The notes under the pieces: generated by a model
What the model was told of the DNA's origin: nothing
What the model saw: the letters and a program-made list of their open reading frames with translations, nothing else
Databases searched by the model: none
Shown here: piece by piece, positions 47,181 through 60,028 of the stretch
How the letters are laid out: each line of letters begins with the position of its first letter
Position numbering within the stretch: position 1 is the stretch's first letter
Translations under genes and position numbers: made by a program
From: Benincasa hispida
Taxonomy: Eukaryota > Streptophyta > Magnoliopsida > Cucurbitales > Cucurbitaceae
Assembly: GCF_009727055.1 (NCBI RefSeq)
Contig: NC_052357.1
Location: 13,031,288 to 13,095,287 of the forward strand
Direction: 5' to 3'
DNA: 64,000 nt

Positions 47181-49900
47181 AACATAATAATATACATAAA
47201 GCTTTATAATTTAGTTTGAGAGTTGATTGTATAATAAAAATTATTATTATAGAGAAAACGGTCTTTTTAAATATAAAAATATTTAAAAATATTTACATTT
47301 TATAGCAAAAAATTGTAGAAGTATAAGTATTTTTAACTTTATGTTATTTTTAGAAATTTTCTATGTGTAAGAATTTCTCACCTTGTAAAAAATCATTCAT
47401 CAAAAGATAATTTTTATTGTTAAATTATACTTAAAAGATTGTGAATTCTTTATTCTATATTTATATGAAATGTTGCTTGAGTTGCTTGATTCTCTTACTA
47501 TAAAGGAATAAAATGGGTATGTGTGTGTTTTTTTTTAAAATATTTATCATTTGTTCTAAAAATGTTTATAGAAAAAAAGTTCATGTAAAGAAATTTCTTT
47601 AAAAAAAAAAAGTTAATTTAAATTGGAAGATTTATATCATGGTAGACATAATGAAGAGGGAAGACTTCACATTTTCAAAGCTTGAATAGTGATGACTGCA
47701 GACACTAAGTAGAATTGGAGAAGCCATCATGGAAAAAAGAAAAAAAAAAAAAAAAAAAAAATGGTAAGGGAAAATAAAAAAGTTGTTTTTGGTGTTTTCC
47801 ATTTGGATATCACATTATTTTATGATGTCATATTGTTTAATCTATTTTCAATTATTATAATTATGATAGTTAAAGAATCAAAACTAAAAGTCAAATAAAA
47901 GCAACTATCCACATTACTAGTTTAAGGAACTACTTTGATTTTGTAGCTTAGGCACAAATCCACCTATTTTTGCAACATATGTATATAGAATGCCACTGTC
48001 AAACTATGTAAATATTTATTCGATAGGAAAAATGAGAGAAAAAGTAAGAAATATTTGATAAAAAAAGAATTTATAATACGTTTGTGACAATGATTAAAAA
48101 TTATTCCATAATAGAAATACATCCAAGACTAGGCTTTAGTTGGCAAAGTCAAAGAGATAAAAAAATAATAACATTTAGACTTTAAACCTAACTAAGAATA
48201 TTAACATTAATATAATAGTTACATGTCATCCATGTACCCATTTCAAATTTTTTATTGATTGTTTGAAATTAAAGGATTTTTACATTAAGGTATTAAGGTA
48301 TGTGATTGATCTAAGATTTCAATGACCAAGCACATTAAACAAAAGAGATAATAATTTAAAATTACATAAATAAATTAAAATAGCCGTTGGTTGCCTAGTC
48401 AATTCGTTATCTATGGTTTAATGAAAGAAACTATGATTTAATGTAATAATCTTATTAATTTTTTGTTAACTATTATTATTTTCCTAAATGAGGAATTTTA
48501 TATTGTTCATAAATATGGAACATTTTTTTTCCTTTACCTTTTTTTTTTCTTCCTTGAAAGTCCCTTGCCTAACCTTGTGTATGCTAAGCCACACACGTTA
48601 TGGAAAATTTTATACATGTTTAAATTTAAAATATAACTTAATTAAAAAATGTCAAACATGCAACATCAATTATATATAAATGACAAGACAGCATATTTTG
48701 AATAAGTCTAAAAAAAAAAGTCTGAAAAGATTTTAAAATTTGAGTGGAGAGAAAAATGTTTAAAGTAATTTAATTTTTCATTTTAATTTGTATTTTATAA
48801 TTAAATGCATACAAAAAGTTTCTTCTTGTTAATAATTAAAATTCAATAACAACCCAACCATGTTCATTATATAAATTTGTACAATTATTTTAATTTTCAA
48901 GCTATTTTGGCACTACTATTCTACATACATATATATATATATACCCATGAGGTACCTTCATAAATGAGTAAGAATTATATAATTAAGTTTTTATAAAAAT
49001 AATTAAGGAAAAGTTGAATAAGAAAAAAATTAAATAGAATATTGATTTATTTTATGGAGTAAGACACACCCTATTTCAATAAATGAGCTAAAATAATATT
49101 TATGTAGCACAATTAAAAAAATGGAGACGTTGATATTGCAGGCTAGAAGCCACTCTCTGATCCAATGAAAAGAAAAACAAAGAAATTCAAACTCTCCAAA
49201 ATAAAAAATAAAAAATAAAAAAAATAAAAAAATAGAAAATAAAAAATTCTCCCATTTTTTTATTTTGTGCATCCCTACCATTTATCTATTGACAGGAAAT
49301 GGACATTAGTCAAAACTTTGAAAAAAAATGGTAAAAAGTTTTTTATTTTGTTTATTACATAATGAACTTTCAAATTTAGTCACTAGCAAAATCGTTTTTC
49401 ATATTTGATAGTATGCATATAAACTATGAAACTAATTATGTAGTTTTACCGGTTAAATCTTAAGTCGACCCTAGACTATTATTAATTATTGATTTTTTTT
49501 ACTATTATTAATTAATTTACGAACATATTAAATGTTAAAATTTTTTATATTTATTATTTTATAATATTATATAATTTACTATAAATATTTTAATTTAACA
49601 AAAATGAATTGAGTTTATTATTAAATGAAATACTATATTTATATCTTTTTATTTTGAAATTTCAAATTCAAAATTTGGGTACACTAATAATAAAGAAATG
49701 TTGTTTCCAAATTTTGAACTATTTAGATCACAAAATCCAAAACCAATTTTTAAAAAATAAAATTCAAATTGCTTACCAAACAAACCGATAACTTGTAGAA
49801 ATACAAGTTATTTTACCTCTTTTTATCTAAAATAATTAGGAAAAAAGCTCTGAAAATGAGATAACTTGATAAGGAATTCATAAAAATAACTATATCATGC
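47181..49900. other. AT-rich intergenic DNA, no gene seen
   Basis: Long A or T runs (for example an A run at 47739-47760) and no credible frame. Short TA-type repeats lie at about 48930-48943. Confidence 0.5.
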
Positions 49901-51179
49901 GATCACAAACGTACAAAGTCTCTCTATCTACGGAAGTTATAAATATCGTGCTTTTTGGGTGCAGGAAATCTACTTATGCGGTCGCAAGGAATTCTCAACA
50001 CCAGCATTGGAGTCGCATAGTTGAATAAGTTGGTAGCCTTATGCGGTAAAGGATGACATGACGCATGGGCGATAGAAGTCAAATCAGAGACCAAGTTGGT
50101 AGCTGACAAGAAAGCTTCACAGCAGAGCTAATGAATTTCTGATGCGGAGTAGGCAGTGCATCAGAGTATGAAATTTAATGCACCTTATCAACATAATCTT
50201 TAGTAAGAGAAGAAAAAATTGCTCCTTGATGCCTAGAGATTTTCAAGCAAAACAACAACCAAGACATTGGAAAAAACTTTGTCCAAATTCGTACTTAAAA
50301 AACACTTCCCCTTAGAGCCCTCTGAAATCTTCAGAGAAAGTTTAAGATTCCTCTCTAGAAGTAGAAAAGGAACCCCACCTTCAATACACTCATTGTGAAG
50401 CATATGTCTACGGAACTATAGGGAACAAGGAATTGTATACCACGACTTAACTTTCTATCTCTATCTCTTTTCTTCTATAGTTGTTATTTGTATTGTGTAA
50501 ACGTTAAAAGACTTCTTTTTCTCAATATGAATGCATTTACAGTTTACCTCTTATCCATCTCCTCAGCTTTTACCATGAGCAACTAATTTCTTTATGGGTT
50601 GAGAAACATTGCAGCTAACATGAACTGAGGCTTAATCATGCATTCAACTTGATTTATGCATGTTTTATAAGCTATTTAAATACGTCGAAAGATTATTCTA
50701 AATAGATTAAATCTAGGTTTGAAAAGACGAAGGATTTAAACCTCATAAAAAAAGAAGAAAGCATCTTTGGAAATAAAGAAACATATTTTGCATCAAATAC
50801 TCATACATCTTAGAGATATGATATTGTGGGCTAAATACATTGAGAAGTGTAGGTTGTAAGTAGTTTGCTTGAACACATGATTTATGTTTTAACTTAGGAA
50901 TGTTAGCAAGTATTTTTCTCAATCCTATCTTTATTCATTCGAATCTTGTACTTCTTGCCTAGACTGTCGCATTCATCACTATCTATTTTAGCAATAGAAT
51001 AGGATGAAAATCATCGCGTATTTAGTAAACAATTCACGTCAAGATCGAAACAATATTTGTCATCGCATATATATAGAACACAATCCCTTAGTTCGATCAT
51101 GGACTTAATAGACTCTAGTTAGACTTGTACTTGGATTAACTAGGTAAAGCAATACGTAAATAAGACATCACATAACACT
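49901..51179. other. Probable decayed repeat interrupted by CACTA element 2
   Basis: The base composition is more even here than to the left, with GCGGTC and GCATCAGAG-type phrases, but I see no protein domain or LTR end. The CACTA element entered its right part; the same sequence context seems to resume at 60026. Confidence 0.35.
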
Positions 51180-51194
51180 CACTACAGGAAATCT

Positions 51195-51550
51195 GACTTC
51201 TCCCGACGTCACATTTCGTCGAAAAAGTGTAGAAAATTCTTCGGGAGAGGATCTCCCGACGCATAAATGGTCGTCGGGAGTTTGTTCGGGAGAAACCCGT
51301 TGGGAGAGGATCTCCTGACGCACTTTTAAATGATGTCGGGAGTTATGGGGGAACTCCCGACGCCTAATATACGACGTCGGCAGTTCCAAGAACTCCCGAT
51401 GCACTACAATGCGTCGGAAATTCCAGGCATCGGGAGTTCCCCCTAACTCCCGATGCCACGTAAGTGTCGGGAGTTCCCCCAACTCCCGACACCACATAGT
51501 CATCCGGAGTTCCACCATAACTCCCGACGCCGTTTTAGAGTGCGTCGGGG
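51195..51550. repeat. Left subterminal repeats of CACTA element 2
   Basis: About a dozen copies of CTCCCGACGC or its complement GCGTCGGGAG, spaced by 15-40 bases and often as inverted pairs. A 116-codon minus-strand frame over this tract (51168-51518) is an artefact of the repeat. Confidence 0.85.
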
Positions 51551-52418
51551 GATCCTATATGTATCGTTTGTAATTTTTTAAAATTTGATCTGAAAACCTG
51601 TAAAACATATTATACCAAATAAAGATTCACATAAATGAAAATGAAGTTTATTTTATAACAAGTAAAAAATTACAATATCCAAACGAAGTCGATATTAGAA
51701 ATTACAATATCCAAACGAAGTAGATAAACATTCATATCACAAATACATAAAAGAAGTAAAATCAAAACAACATCTAGAACACTTCTCGAACACAACATCT
51801 TCAACAATTGTCCCAGCTCATCTCTGAACAACATTCTACTATAAAACAAAAATATTGAAATGTTATATTGATAAACATCCACAACACGTTCAAACTCTAA
51901 TATGGGTGGTAATGATCATCAAAACGAGTAAACAATGATGACCAACACACATAAAACTCAAATTTGTCCCCAAAATGGTTTGAGGAATGAATATATGAAA
52001 CTGGGTGTAACTTAGACTGCAGCTAATTATTGCTCTTTGCATTAATAATTTACGTTTAAAAGGAAAATAGAGAGGATCATCCCAATAAAACAACACTACT
52101 TTCTCCATATTTTGCTTCTAATCACAACAACAAAGACAATAAATGACAAAGTTGTTTCTTCTTTCTTTGACAACAAACAGAGTTTTTTAGATACCAAATA
52201 AACCAAATGGAGAGAATAAGAGTAAGAAAGTGAGCAAAAAAAATGTGAGAAAAAAAAACAATTAAAACAATTGAGAAAAAAAAAACAATTAAAACAATAT
52301 GTGACGCCAACAAAAATTTAAAAAGCTAATCAAATTGCATTGGAAAAGAAAAATGGTCATCCATACAAAAATTTTATAAATCAACTTTTGATCATTCTTA
52401 CAAAAATCTCATAAAACT

Positions 52419-52510
52419 ATATGTAATTTTAATTTTAGTTGTATATGTGTGTGGTATGTGGCATCATGTAATTTTAATTTTAGTTGTATATGTGTGTGGT
52501 ATGTGGCATC
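52419..52510 (+). repeat. 45-bp tandem duplication
   Basis: The phrase beginning ATGTAATTTTAATTTTAGTT and ending GGTATGTGGCATC occurs twice in direct succession within CACTA element 2. Confidence 0.75.
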
Positions 52511-52569
52511 ATTATCATCATCATTGATCAAACCATTTTGTCAATTTGTTAAAAGTTTTTCAAATATTT

Positions 52570-52752
52570 GAGAGAGAGAGAAAATGAATGTGGCTGAAAT
52601 GAGGGGCAGATGAAAGTGTAAACTTTAAAGAATAGTATAGGAGAGAGCAAGAGGCAGGGAGAGAGCAAGATTCATGGAGAGAGTGAGATTTAGGGAGAGA
52701 GTGAGATTCAGATAGAGAGCGAGATTCATGGAGAGAGCGAGATTCATGGACT
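52570..52752 (+). repeat. GAGAGCGAGATTCA repeats before the first DUF674 copy
   Basis: Six or more imperfect copies of GAGAGAGCGAGATTCATG. The tract is duplicated together with the DUF674 fragment at 53296-53400. Confidence 0.7.
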
Positions 52753-53297
52753 ATGATTAGGCTTTTGAAAAATCAAGGCATGGTGGGATGCTTATCTAAT
52801 TTGTATGAGAGTGTTGAAGCTTTAAATGACACATATTTACAACCAAATCAGAGCAAAGACACCATTTTGAAGCCTAAAGTTTCACTGTCTGACTCTACCT
52901 TTTTTTTTTGCCTAATATTGAATCTTCAGCTGATCAAATGAAGTTATACATGTGCTCTTATAGATGTGATTATAAAGTTTCTAGTAATCCTAAATATCTT
53001 TGTCCGAGTTGTTCGTATGTTATGAACCAAGTCTGTGATTTTTGAATCCACAAAATAGTGCAACTACACAGGCAAAAAGAAATGTGGGAGGAGGGTTTGT
53101 GAAGGATGTGGTTGTACATGGTGATGGATGATTTGATTGTGAAACCAATGTCCACCATTTCTAGTATTACTCTCCTGAATAAGTTTAATATCAAAGAAGT
53201 TGGTGCTTTGGTGGAGAAATCATTACTTTGGATGCCAATCAGGGTGTGAAGCTGCTGAGGGCATCTTTGCAGTCCAAGACTATTCTTACAGATGTTT
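52753..53297 (+). pseudogene. Captured DUF674 gene fragment, copy 1
   Basis: Begins MIRLLKNQGMVGCLSNLYES, then LNDTYLQPNQSKDTILKPK, then (after a frame change) MKLYMCSYRCDYKVSSNPKY with CPSC, then MVMDDLIVKPMSTISSITLL and NKFNIKEVGAL. These are the successive blocks of the plant DUF674 family (PF05056), of unknown function. A stop and several frame changes separate them. The fragment lies on the plus strand, opposite to the transposase genes, which supports capture from a host gene. Confidence 0.75.
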
Positions 53298-53660
53298 AAA
53301 CTTTAAAGAATAGTATAGGAGAGAGCGAGAGGCAGGGAAAGAGCGAGATTCAGGGAGAGAGCGAGATTCATGGAGAGAGCGAGATTCATAAAGAAAGCGA
53401 GATTCATAGACTGTGATTAGACTTTTGAAAAGTCAAGGCATGGTGGGATGTTTATCTAATTTGTACGAGAGTGTTGAAGCTTTAAATGACAATATTTACA
53501 ACCAAATCAGAGCAAAGACACCCTTTTGAAGCCTAAAATTTTACTGTCTGGCTCTACCTTGCTTTTGCCTAATATTGAATCTTCAACTGATCAATTGAAG
53601 TTATACATGTGCTTTTATAGATGTGACTATAAAGTTTCTAGTAATCCTAAATACAGGGAG
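53296..53660 (+). repeat. Duplicate of the DUF674 fragment and its GAGCGA leader, copy 2
   Basis: Repeats 52615-52990 in direct orientation with few differences: the phrase AAACTTTAAAGAATAGTATA, the GAGCGAGATTCA repeats, the GCATGGTGGGATG block and the sequence up to AGTAATCCTAAATA. A one-base deletion breaks the frame at about 53490. It stops earlier than copy 1. Confidence 0.75.
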
Positions 53661-53879
53661 AGAGCGAGATACAGTTGAATAAGAAGTCAAAAAAAGAGGC
53701 AAGGAGAGAGCCAACAAAAAACACATCAAAATCCAGTTGTTTGGCTACCATAACTGCAGGATAGCCAACAATTCTTTAATTATCATAAAGCTACTTAAGA
53801 CATAACTAAACTTTGTTACCATAACTGCAGGATAGCAACATATTAAACAACTAAATAATGTAGTAATCATACCTAATTT

Positions 53880-55060
53880 GATGGGTCTCCTCTATGTGAT
53901 CTTACCATGTCTTCAATTATCCTTTTTATTTCTTCCATTTGTCTTGCATGATCCTCCTGCATTCTTTTCTGAACGTCTTTAAGTTCCTTGAGTAGATGAC
54001 GAACCTGATGAGATGGTACTCCTTCTTGACTTAGGGTTAGGGCCCCAACCTAGACCTTTTGAATATCCGGGTCGTCTACCCAAAACCGTCTCACAGATTT
54101 CATCCCCTATTAGTGGTTGAGAACCTTCTACAGTGGGGCTGGATTGTAATTCCAACATTTAATGCTAGACATAATAATTAAATGGGTAAGAACGAGCGAC
54201 TAAAGTTAAAAGTGAAAAAAAAAACAGACAGTAAAGAAAAAAAAATGTTACATGTGCACTTTCAGCTGCCTCGTTCACAAACTTGCCACCTTTAGAGTGT
54301 GTTTCCCTAAATAGGTCAACACGTCCTATTTCTCGACCTTCCTTTGCTTGCAACTCTGCCTGAATTTGCAGGAATGACTTCGATCCACCTACGTGGTCGA
54401 ACGGTAATTTCTCTTTATTCTTCCTGTTCACCACAGACATTTCCTACATTTGAAGAAAAAAAAATGTCAATAGTGTGATGTATTAGTAAATACAGCAAAT
54501 GATACACACTATAAATATTGTACCTAAAACGCTTCACTCTCGAAGTGGTCACACAAAAAGTACTAATCTTCTGTCCTATTTTTAAGCCAACTAGGCAAAC
54601 TGACACGTGCTTGCTGAGGATCTCCACATTTTCTGTAATGTCTGTGCAAATCTGCTCTAAATTGTTTGAAGGAGTTTTTCATTTGATATTCTATAAAACG
54701 GTTAAGTTGTTGACTGGACAGATCAAGTTCGAAATAAGCCTACAAAAGAGGGAGGGAAGAATTAGCATAGATAATGTTCATGACTTTAAAAGAATAAACT
54801 TATAATTACTTACCAATAATTGACTTTTAGCTAATTCTATGAACTCGTTTGGAACCTCAACAAAAGTACGACAACATACTGGAAATGCAGATCTCACAGC
54901 GACGCCGATCGCATTACTAAATCGTACCGAATGTTGAGATATCGGTTTTGTCTCCCCCTCATTTATCACGATTGTATTCTCCCATGTTTTTGGACATATC
55001 TTTCCAACTCGATGTTTTGTGAATGCTCTCGTTTCTTCCGATTGGATGATGAGCTACTAT
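53880..55060 (-). pseudogene. Transposase_24-type (TNPA/TNPD-like) protein remnant of CACTA element 2
   Basis: On the minus strand 54778-54969 reads ELAKSQLLVSNYK with a preceding VPNEFIELAK block. 54165-54440 reads NRKNKEKLPFDHVGGSKSF, then GREIGRVDLFRETHSKGGKF and VNEAAESAH. 53880-54110 reads [20 protein letters not shown]. This is the block order of the plant Ptta/En/Spm transposase family (PF03004), thought to bind the subterminal repeats. Introns may separate the blocks; the first block has no clear upstream start. Confidence 0.7.
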
Positions 55061-55599
55061 CTGAAGAATAAAAAATTTAAAACAGTTTATGATGTATTTC
55101 AGTTAACAGAATATATTTCAAAATATACTAACATGAAGTTTCACCCATAGAAGATACCGTGTTGCCTAGATATAACTCATGGAATTCTTCATCAGCCTCC
55201 CGTTGCCTATTAGGGGTTGACATCGTATCTATACAAAAAAAAAGAGAAAACAATATTAAATTAACAATAATTACGTGTAAGTTAGAGAAAAAGAGAATTG
55301 AGTAGATACATCATTACTCATCATCGTAATCTAATTCAAATTATTCATCAGCACTTGAACTGTTATTGGGAGATAATTGTTCTTCATCATCATCGTTTAT
55401 GAAGTTATGATTTCCATGTACAATAATTGGTCTTTCCACAGCTGTAGGATCAATGTCAACTCTGCATAAAGTAACCTCCTCAATGGTTTCATCCACTCAG
55501 ACGCCACCAACAATTTCAAGTAAATCTAGTTGTGCGTTTTCAACATCATCCACTTCCGGTACATCCCATATTCGTTTTTTTAGACTACTTGAACAACTT

Positions 55600-58500
55600 T
55601 CCAATTGATACCATGTTTGATATCATCAATGTAAAAGACTTATTGTGCTTGGATAGCAAAGATGAAAGGCTCGTCGATATACCAAAAGTGTGATGTATTG
55701 ATCGATTTGTATCCTAAATCCACATGTGTCCTATTACTTTTGTTGTTATCTATGTCAAACCATCTACACTTCAACAAAAAAACGCGTCTTCTGTTCGCAT
55801 ATTGGAAATCTAATACTTCGTCTATAACACTGTAGAAATTGTTATCCACACTTGTGTTCTCACTGATCTCCCCGGCCATTAGAACTCCATTATTTTGTGT
55901 AGCTCAATGATTATCACATTCTATAGTGTGAAACCGTACCCATTAACAATGCATCCATTGTAAGAGCATACCTCAGATGAAGGCCCCATTGCAAGTGAAA
56001 AGAAATCATTGGAGATATCTTCTCTCTCACGCCGTTGTATAACTTGATAATTACTTATACATTAAAAATGAATACGAAAAATGAATCATCCCTCAACTGT
56101 TGCCTACAAAATGACTATGTATACCTGAGATTTGAACCAATCGGGAAATTTGTGTTGATGTTTTATATATAAGTCAGAGGCGCTTTGAGCTTCACGACGA
56201 ATTAACCTCAAATGTTGCCTACAAAATTGATCATTTAAATGTTATATCAAAGGAGATACCCTAGAATCTAGAAAAGGAAAAAGTTTGAAACGTACTTGCG
56301 ATAGTCTGTTATTTCTTTACAATTGTTGAGAATGTACCAATGTGCAATACGCTTTTCCTCCGCTGATAGCATCTGTAAAGTTGACGCCCCTAATGATCGT
56401 ATCCTCTACCTAAATAATTCAAATTCACCAAATATCTCGTGATCGGGAATGTTATCATCATTTCGTTCATCTCTATTGAATCTCGTTTCAATCCCACTCA
56501 GATATCGCGAGCAAAAGTTTCATGATTCATTCATTGCATATGCTTCTGCTATAGACCCCTCGGGACGTGCTTTGTTCCGTACAAATTGTTTTAATGTTCG
56601 TAAAATTCTTTCAATAGGATACATCCAACTGTAACTAACTGGACCCACCACTTTGGTTTCATATGGTAGATGAACTGCAAGGTATACCATTACATCGAAA
56701 AAGGCAGGTGGGAATATTCTTTCCAATTTACAAAGTATGACTATGATGTTCGCTTGTAGTCTGTTTAAATCACTTACACATATTATCTTTGCACATAAGT
56801 CGCGAAAGAATGTATACGACTCAACAATAGCAGTGGATATGTTCTTCGGTAGGTATGCTCGAATACTAATAGGGAGTAGTCTATGAAACAACACATGACA
56901 GTCGTGTGTTTTCAGCCTCAATATTTTTCCATCTTTGTCATTGACACATCGTGATATGTTAGATACTAATCCATCAGGGAATTTCACTGATTTCAAATAC
57001 TTATAAAACGAAATTCGTTCACCATTTCTTAATGTGTATGCTACGTGTGGTTTTACAAATCTGTTCTCGACCTGCATTAAGTGTAGGTCTTTTCTTATCT
57101 TCAAATATTGTAAGTCTAATCGAGCGTTCGTTGTATCCTTTGTCTTTCCTTCAATATTTAACAATATGCCTACCAAATTGTCACATACGTTTTTTTCAAT
57201 ATGCATTACATCCAATTTACTTCGTAACAATAGTCTGGACCAATATGGAAGTTGGAAAAAAAATACTTTTTTTAGTCCATTTTAGAATTCGCTTTCTTTT
57301 TTTATCTTGCTTCGATGGATGTTTGCTAAGCATAGAAAAGTTTAGCGTATTTATTTGTTGTAATATCTCTTCTCCATTCATCACGACTGGTGGAGGACGT
57401 TCAACTTTTCCATCATGTTGTCTACTTCGACGCCAACTATGATTCTCCGGAAGATAATGTCGATGTCCCATAAATGATATTTTTCCTCTTATCCCGAAGG
57501 ACGAGTTATCTTCTTTGCATATTGGACATGCTTGATAACCTTTTGTACTCCACCCAGATAAGTCACCGTACGCAGGGAAGTCATTAATCGTCCATAATAA
57601 GGTAGCATATAGTTGAAAAAACTCACCAGCAACAAAATCATAAGTTCGCACACCAATTGTCCACAACTCTTTCAACTTTTCAATCAACGGTTGCAAGTAA
57701 ACATCAATTTCCTTTCCAGGAGATTTTGGACCAGGTATGAGTAAAGACATAAAGAAGTTTGTTTCCTTCATGCATTTCCAAGGGGGCAAATTATAAGGAA
57801 TTTTCACCACAGACCACATACTATAAGAAGTGCTCATATTTCCAAACGACTTGAAGCCATCTAAAGTTAATCCCAAACGTACATTTCGAGGATCTAAAGC
57901 GAAATGAGGGAATTCATGATCAAAATATTTCCACCCCTTTGCATCAGCTGCATGTCGCAATACATCATCCGTTTCAACTCGCTTGTCTTTATGCCATCTC
58001 ATATTAGAAGCACCTTCTTTTGATGCAAACAATCGTTTTAATCTCGGTATCAATGGAAAATGACGCAATACCTTATGTGGTATTTTTTTACCCTTGCTAT
58101 CATTAACTTTGTACCGAGACTCACCACAAACAGGGCATTGTTGCAAATCTGCAAATTCTTTCCAATACAATACACAATCATATTTGCAAGCATGAATAGA
58201 CTCATAATCTAGGCCTAAATCACGCAATTTTTGCTTGACTTCATAAAAGGAAGTAGGTATAGAGGTGCCAGCTAGAAATGCTGCTTTTAACAATTCCAAC
58301 AACATGTCAAATGATTTGTTACTTCAGCCATTCAGAATTTTGATATGCATCAACTTCACTAAAATGTTTAAGGATGAAAATTGCGAACACCTAGGTATAA
58401 TTCATTATGTGCTTCGGTCATTAAATCCTCGAATAAGTTCGTGGTATCTCTTTCTTGACTATTAAAGGACATTTTATTATTCTCAATCCTTCCTTCATTT

Positions 58501-58910
58501 GCATTTTTATTTTCAATTGGAACTTGTAAATCGTTTATAAGATTTAATATCTCATTTTCTTCGATAACATTACTCTCTATACTATCTACTTCAACATCCT
58601 GTATTGAATGACTTGTATAACTTCTAGATAAGTTTATTGGCTCTCCATGATATACCCATTCACAATATTAGGGAGATATTCCATATGTTAATAGATATCG
58701 ATCCACAATATCTATCTTTTCCCAAATTGATTCATACAATTCTGGCATGGACTTCTTATTCGTTCGGAATCATTAACATGAAACCTTGCCATATCTAAAA
58801 ACTGTGATACTCCTTCTTTATACTCCACTGATAACTTATTCCTTAGTTTAATCCATTCTTTATTCATCCTTAAAAATAAATATTTTCTGACCAACTTGTA
58901 ATCCAAAACA
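55600..58910 (-). pseudogene. TNP2-type CACTA transposase, broken
   Basis: In order on the minus strand: transposase-associated domain (58712-58906: MNKEWIKLRNKLS, later CQNCMN and WVYHGEP); the Transposase_21 catalytic region (57217-58305: CVLYWKEF, CPVCGESRY, LTLDGFKSFGNMS, NLPPWKCMKE, then GWSTKGYQACPIC); DUF4218 region (56520-57230: MHIEKNVCDNLVG, then WMYPIERILRTLKQFVRNKA and RPEGSIAEAY); and a DUF4216 remnant (55640-55879: FLLKCRWFD). The enzyme cuts and joins CACTA ends. Breaks seen: a frame change and stop near 58650-58740, a frame change in an A run at about 57256, and a stop after AMNES at 56520. The intact-length 362-codon frame is the longest in the window. Confidence 0.85.
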
Positions 58911-59479
58911 ATAACCTGGATTAGAGGACAAAGTACAAAGTATTATTAAGCATTGAGTTCCATAATTTTCATTTCTTGAAAGGCCAAATAAACACATAAG
59001 GTCCCTACGACGCTTAAATTATCTTCCAACAAACTTTCAAATGTTTTATTTAGTACGTCTCCAAGCTTTCAATTTTGTGTCTAATATAGACCTTTCATCT
59101 ATTCAACATCTTCTAAAATTTACAAGCCTATTGGACACAAAATTTAAAGTTCAATTTTCTATTAGACTCAAAATTTAGTTTTATGTCTAGTAGATTCTTT
59201 AAACTTTTTAAAACATTAAATGTGTTAAGTACCAAATTAGAGGTTTAAAGATTTATTTTATTTTATTTTAGATTAATATAGGCCTTTCATTTATTCAACA
59301 TCTTTGAAATGTTAAAAATTTCATATAAGATTTTAATGGGCATAATATTGATGGGCATGATTTGTACAACAATTTCAGAAAATTAACAAAAGCGAATACA
59401 ATATTTAACACATTTTAATGGGTATTTCACATATGATTTAAATAAATATACAAGATAAAATAAAATGAGAAAATTACTG

Positions 59480-59840
59480 GCGAGGAGACGACAGCGGCGG
59501 CAAAAATTGATGGAAGAAAAGGGAGAAATGGAAGAAAAATTTTATGGAAAAAATGGAAAGTGTAAAAGGATGGAAGAAAAGGGAGAAATGGAAGAAAAAT
59601 TTGATTGTTAAAATGGAAGAAAAGTTGGATAGGTAAAATAGAGAAAATGGGAGTTAAAGTGTAAAATGATGAGAAAATGGGGAGAGAGAGGAAGATGATG
59701 AAGAAAAAGGAAGAAAATGGGAGAAAGAGGGAAAAATTTTAGAAGAAGAGGAAGAAAAACGGGCAGCGGCGGTGGGGTGTTAGGGTTTTTTAAGAGGGAG
59801 AGAAATAAATTTTTTTGGGGGAGTGGGGAAGAAGAAGGAG
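59480..59840 (-). repeat. Purine-rich tract with 60-80-bp tandem repeats
   Basis: GGATGGAAGAAAAGGGAGAA occurs twice (about 59508 and 59569), and variants of AAATGGGAGAAAGAGGG fill the rest. It lies upstream of the transposase genes on the minus strand, where it may be the leader. The 102-codon minus-strand frame (59608-59916) is low-complexity and not called. Confidence 0.6.
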
Positions 59841-60010
59841 TCTGGTCTCCCGACGACGCCTGACGGGCGTCGGAAGATCCATCGGGAGTTCCCCGAGAAC
59901 TCCCGACAGTTAACACCCGGGAACTCCCGACGGTCCTTTACTTCGTCGGGAGAGACGGTCTCTCCCGACGACCTAACTCTCGACGCATTAAAACGGCATC
60001 GGGAGTTCCC
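59840..60010. repeat. Right subterminal repeats of CACTA element 2
   Basis: Repeats of CTCCCGACG and GTCGGGAG, six or more copies, mirroring those at the left end. Confidence 0.85.
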
Positions 60011-60028
60011 GTTTTTCTTGTAGTGACT

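Larger units (their letters stand above)
51180..60025 (-). mobile_element. CACTA (En/Spm) transposon with decayed transposase genes and captured DUF674 fragment
   Basis: The left end is CACTACAGGAAA and the right end TTTTTCTTGTAGTG, an inverted CACTACA-GAAA repeat. The 3-bp target duplication ACT is on both sides (51177-51179 and 60026-60028). Subterminal CTCCCGACGC repeats fill 51195-51550 and 59840-60010. On the minus strand lie TNP2-type transposase pieces (55600-58910) and a Transposase_24-type piece (53880-55060). On the plus strand is a host DUF674 fragment in two copies. The coding regions have frameshifts and stops, so the element is no longer autonomous, though its ends look intact. 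Confidence 0.92.

Noticed and set aside
51168..51518. A 116-codon minus-strand frame
   Set aside because: Lies entirely on the CTCCCGACG subterminal repeats of CACTA element 2.
57032..57442. A 136-codon plus-strand frame
   Set aside because: Antisense to the TNP2-type transposase coding region.
59608..59916. A 102-codon minus-strand frame rich in Pro, Leu and Phe
   Set aside because: Low-complexity purine/pyrimidine tract ahead of the CACTA transposase; no domain.
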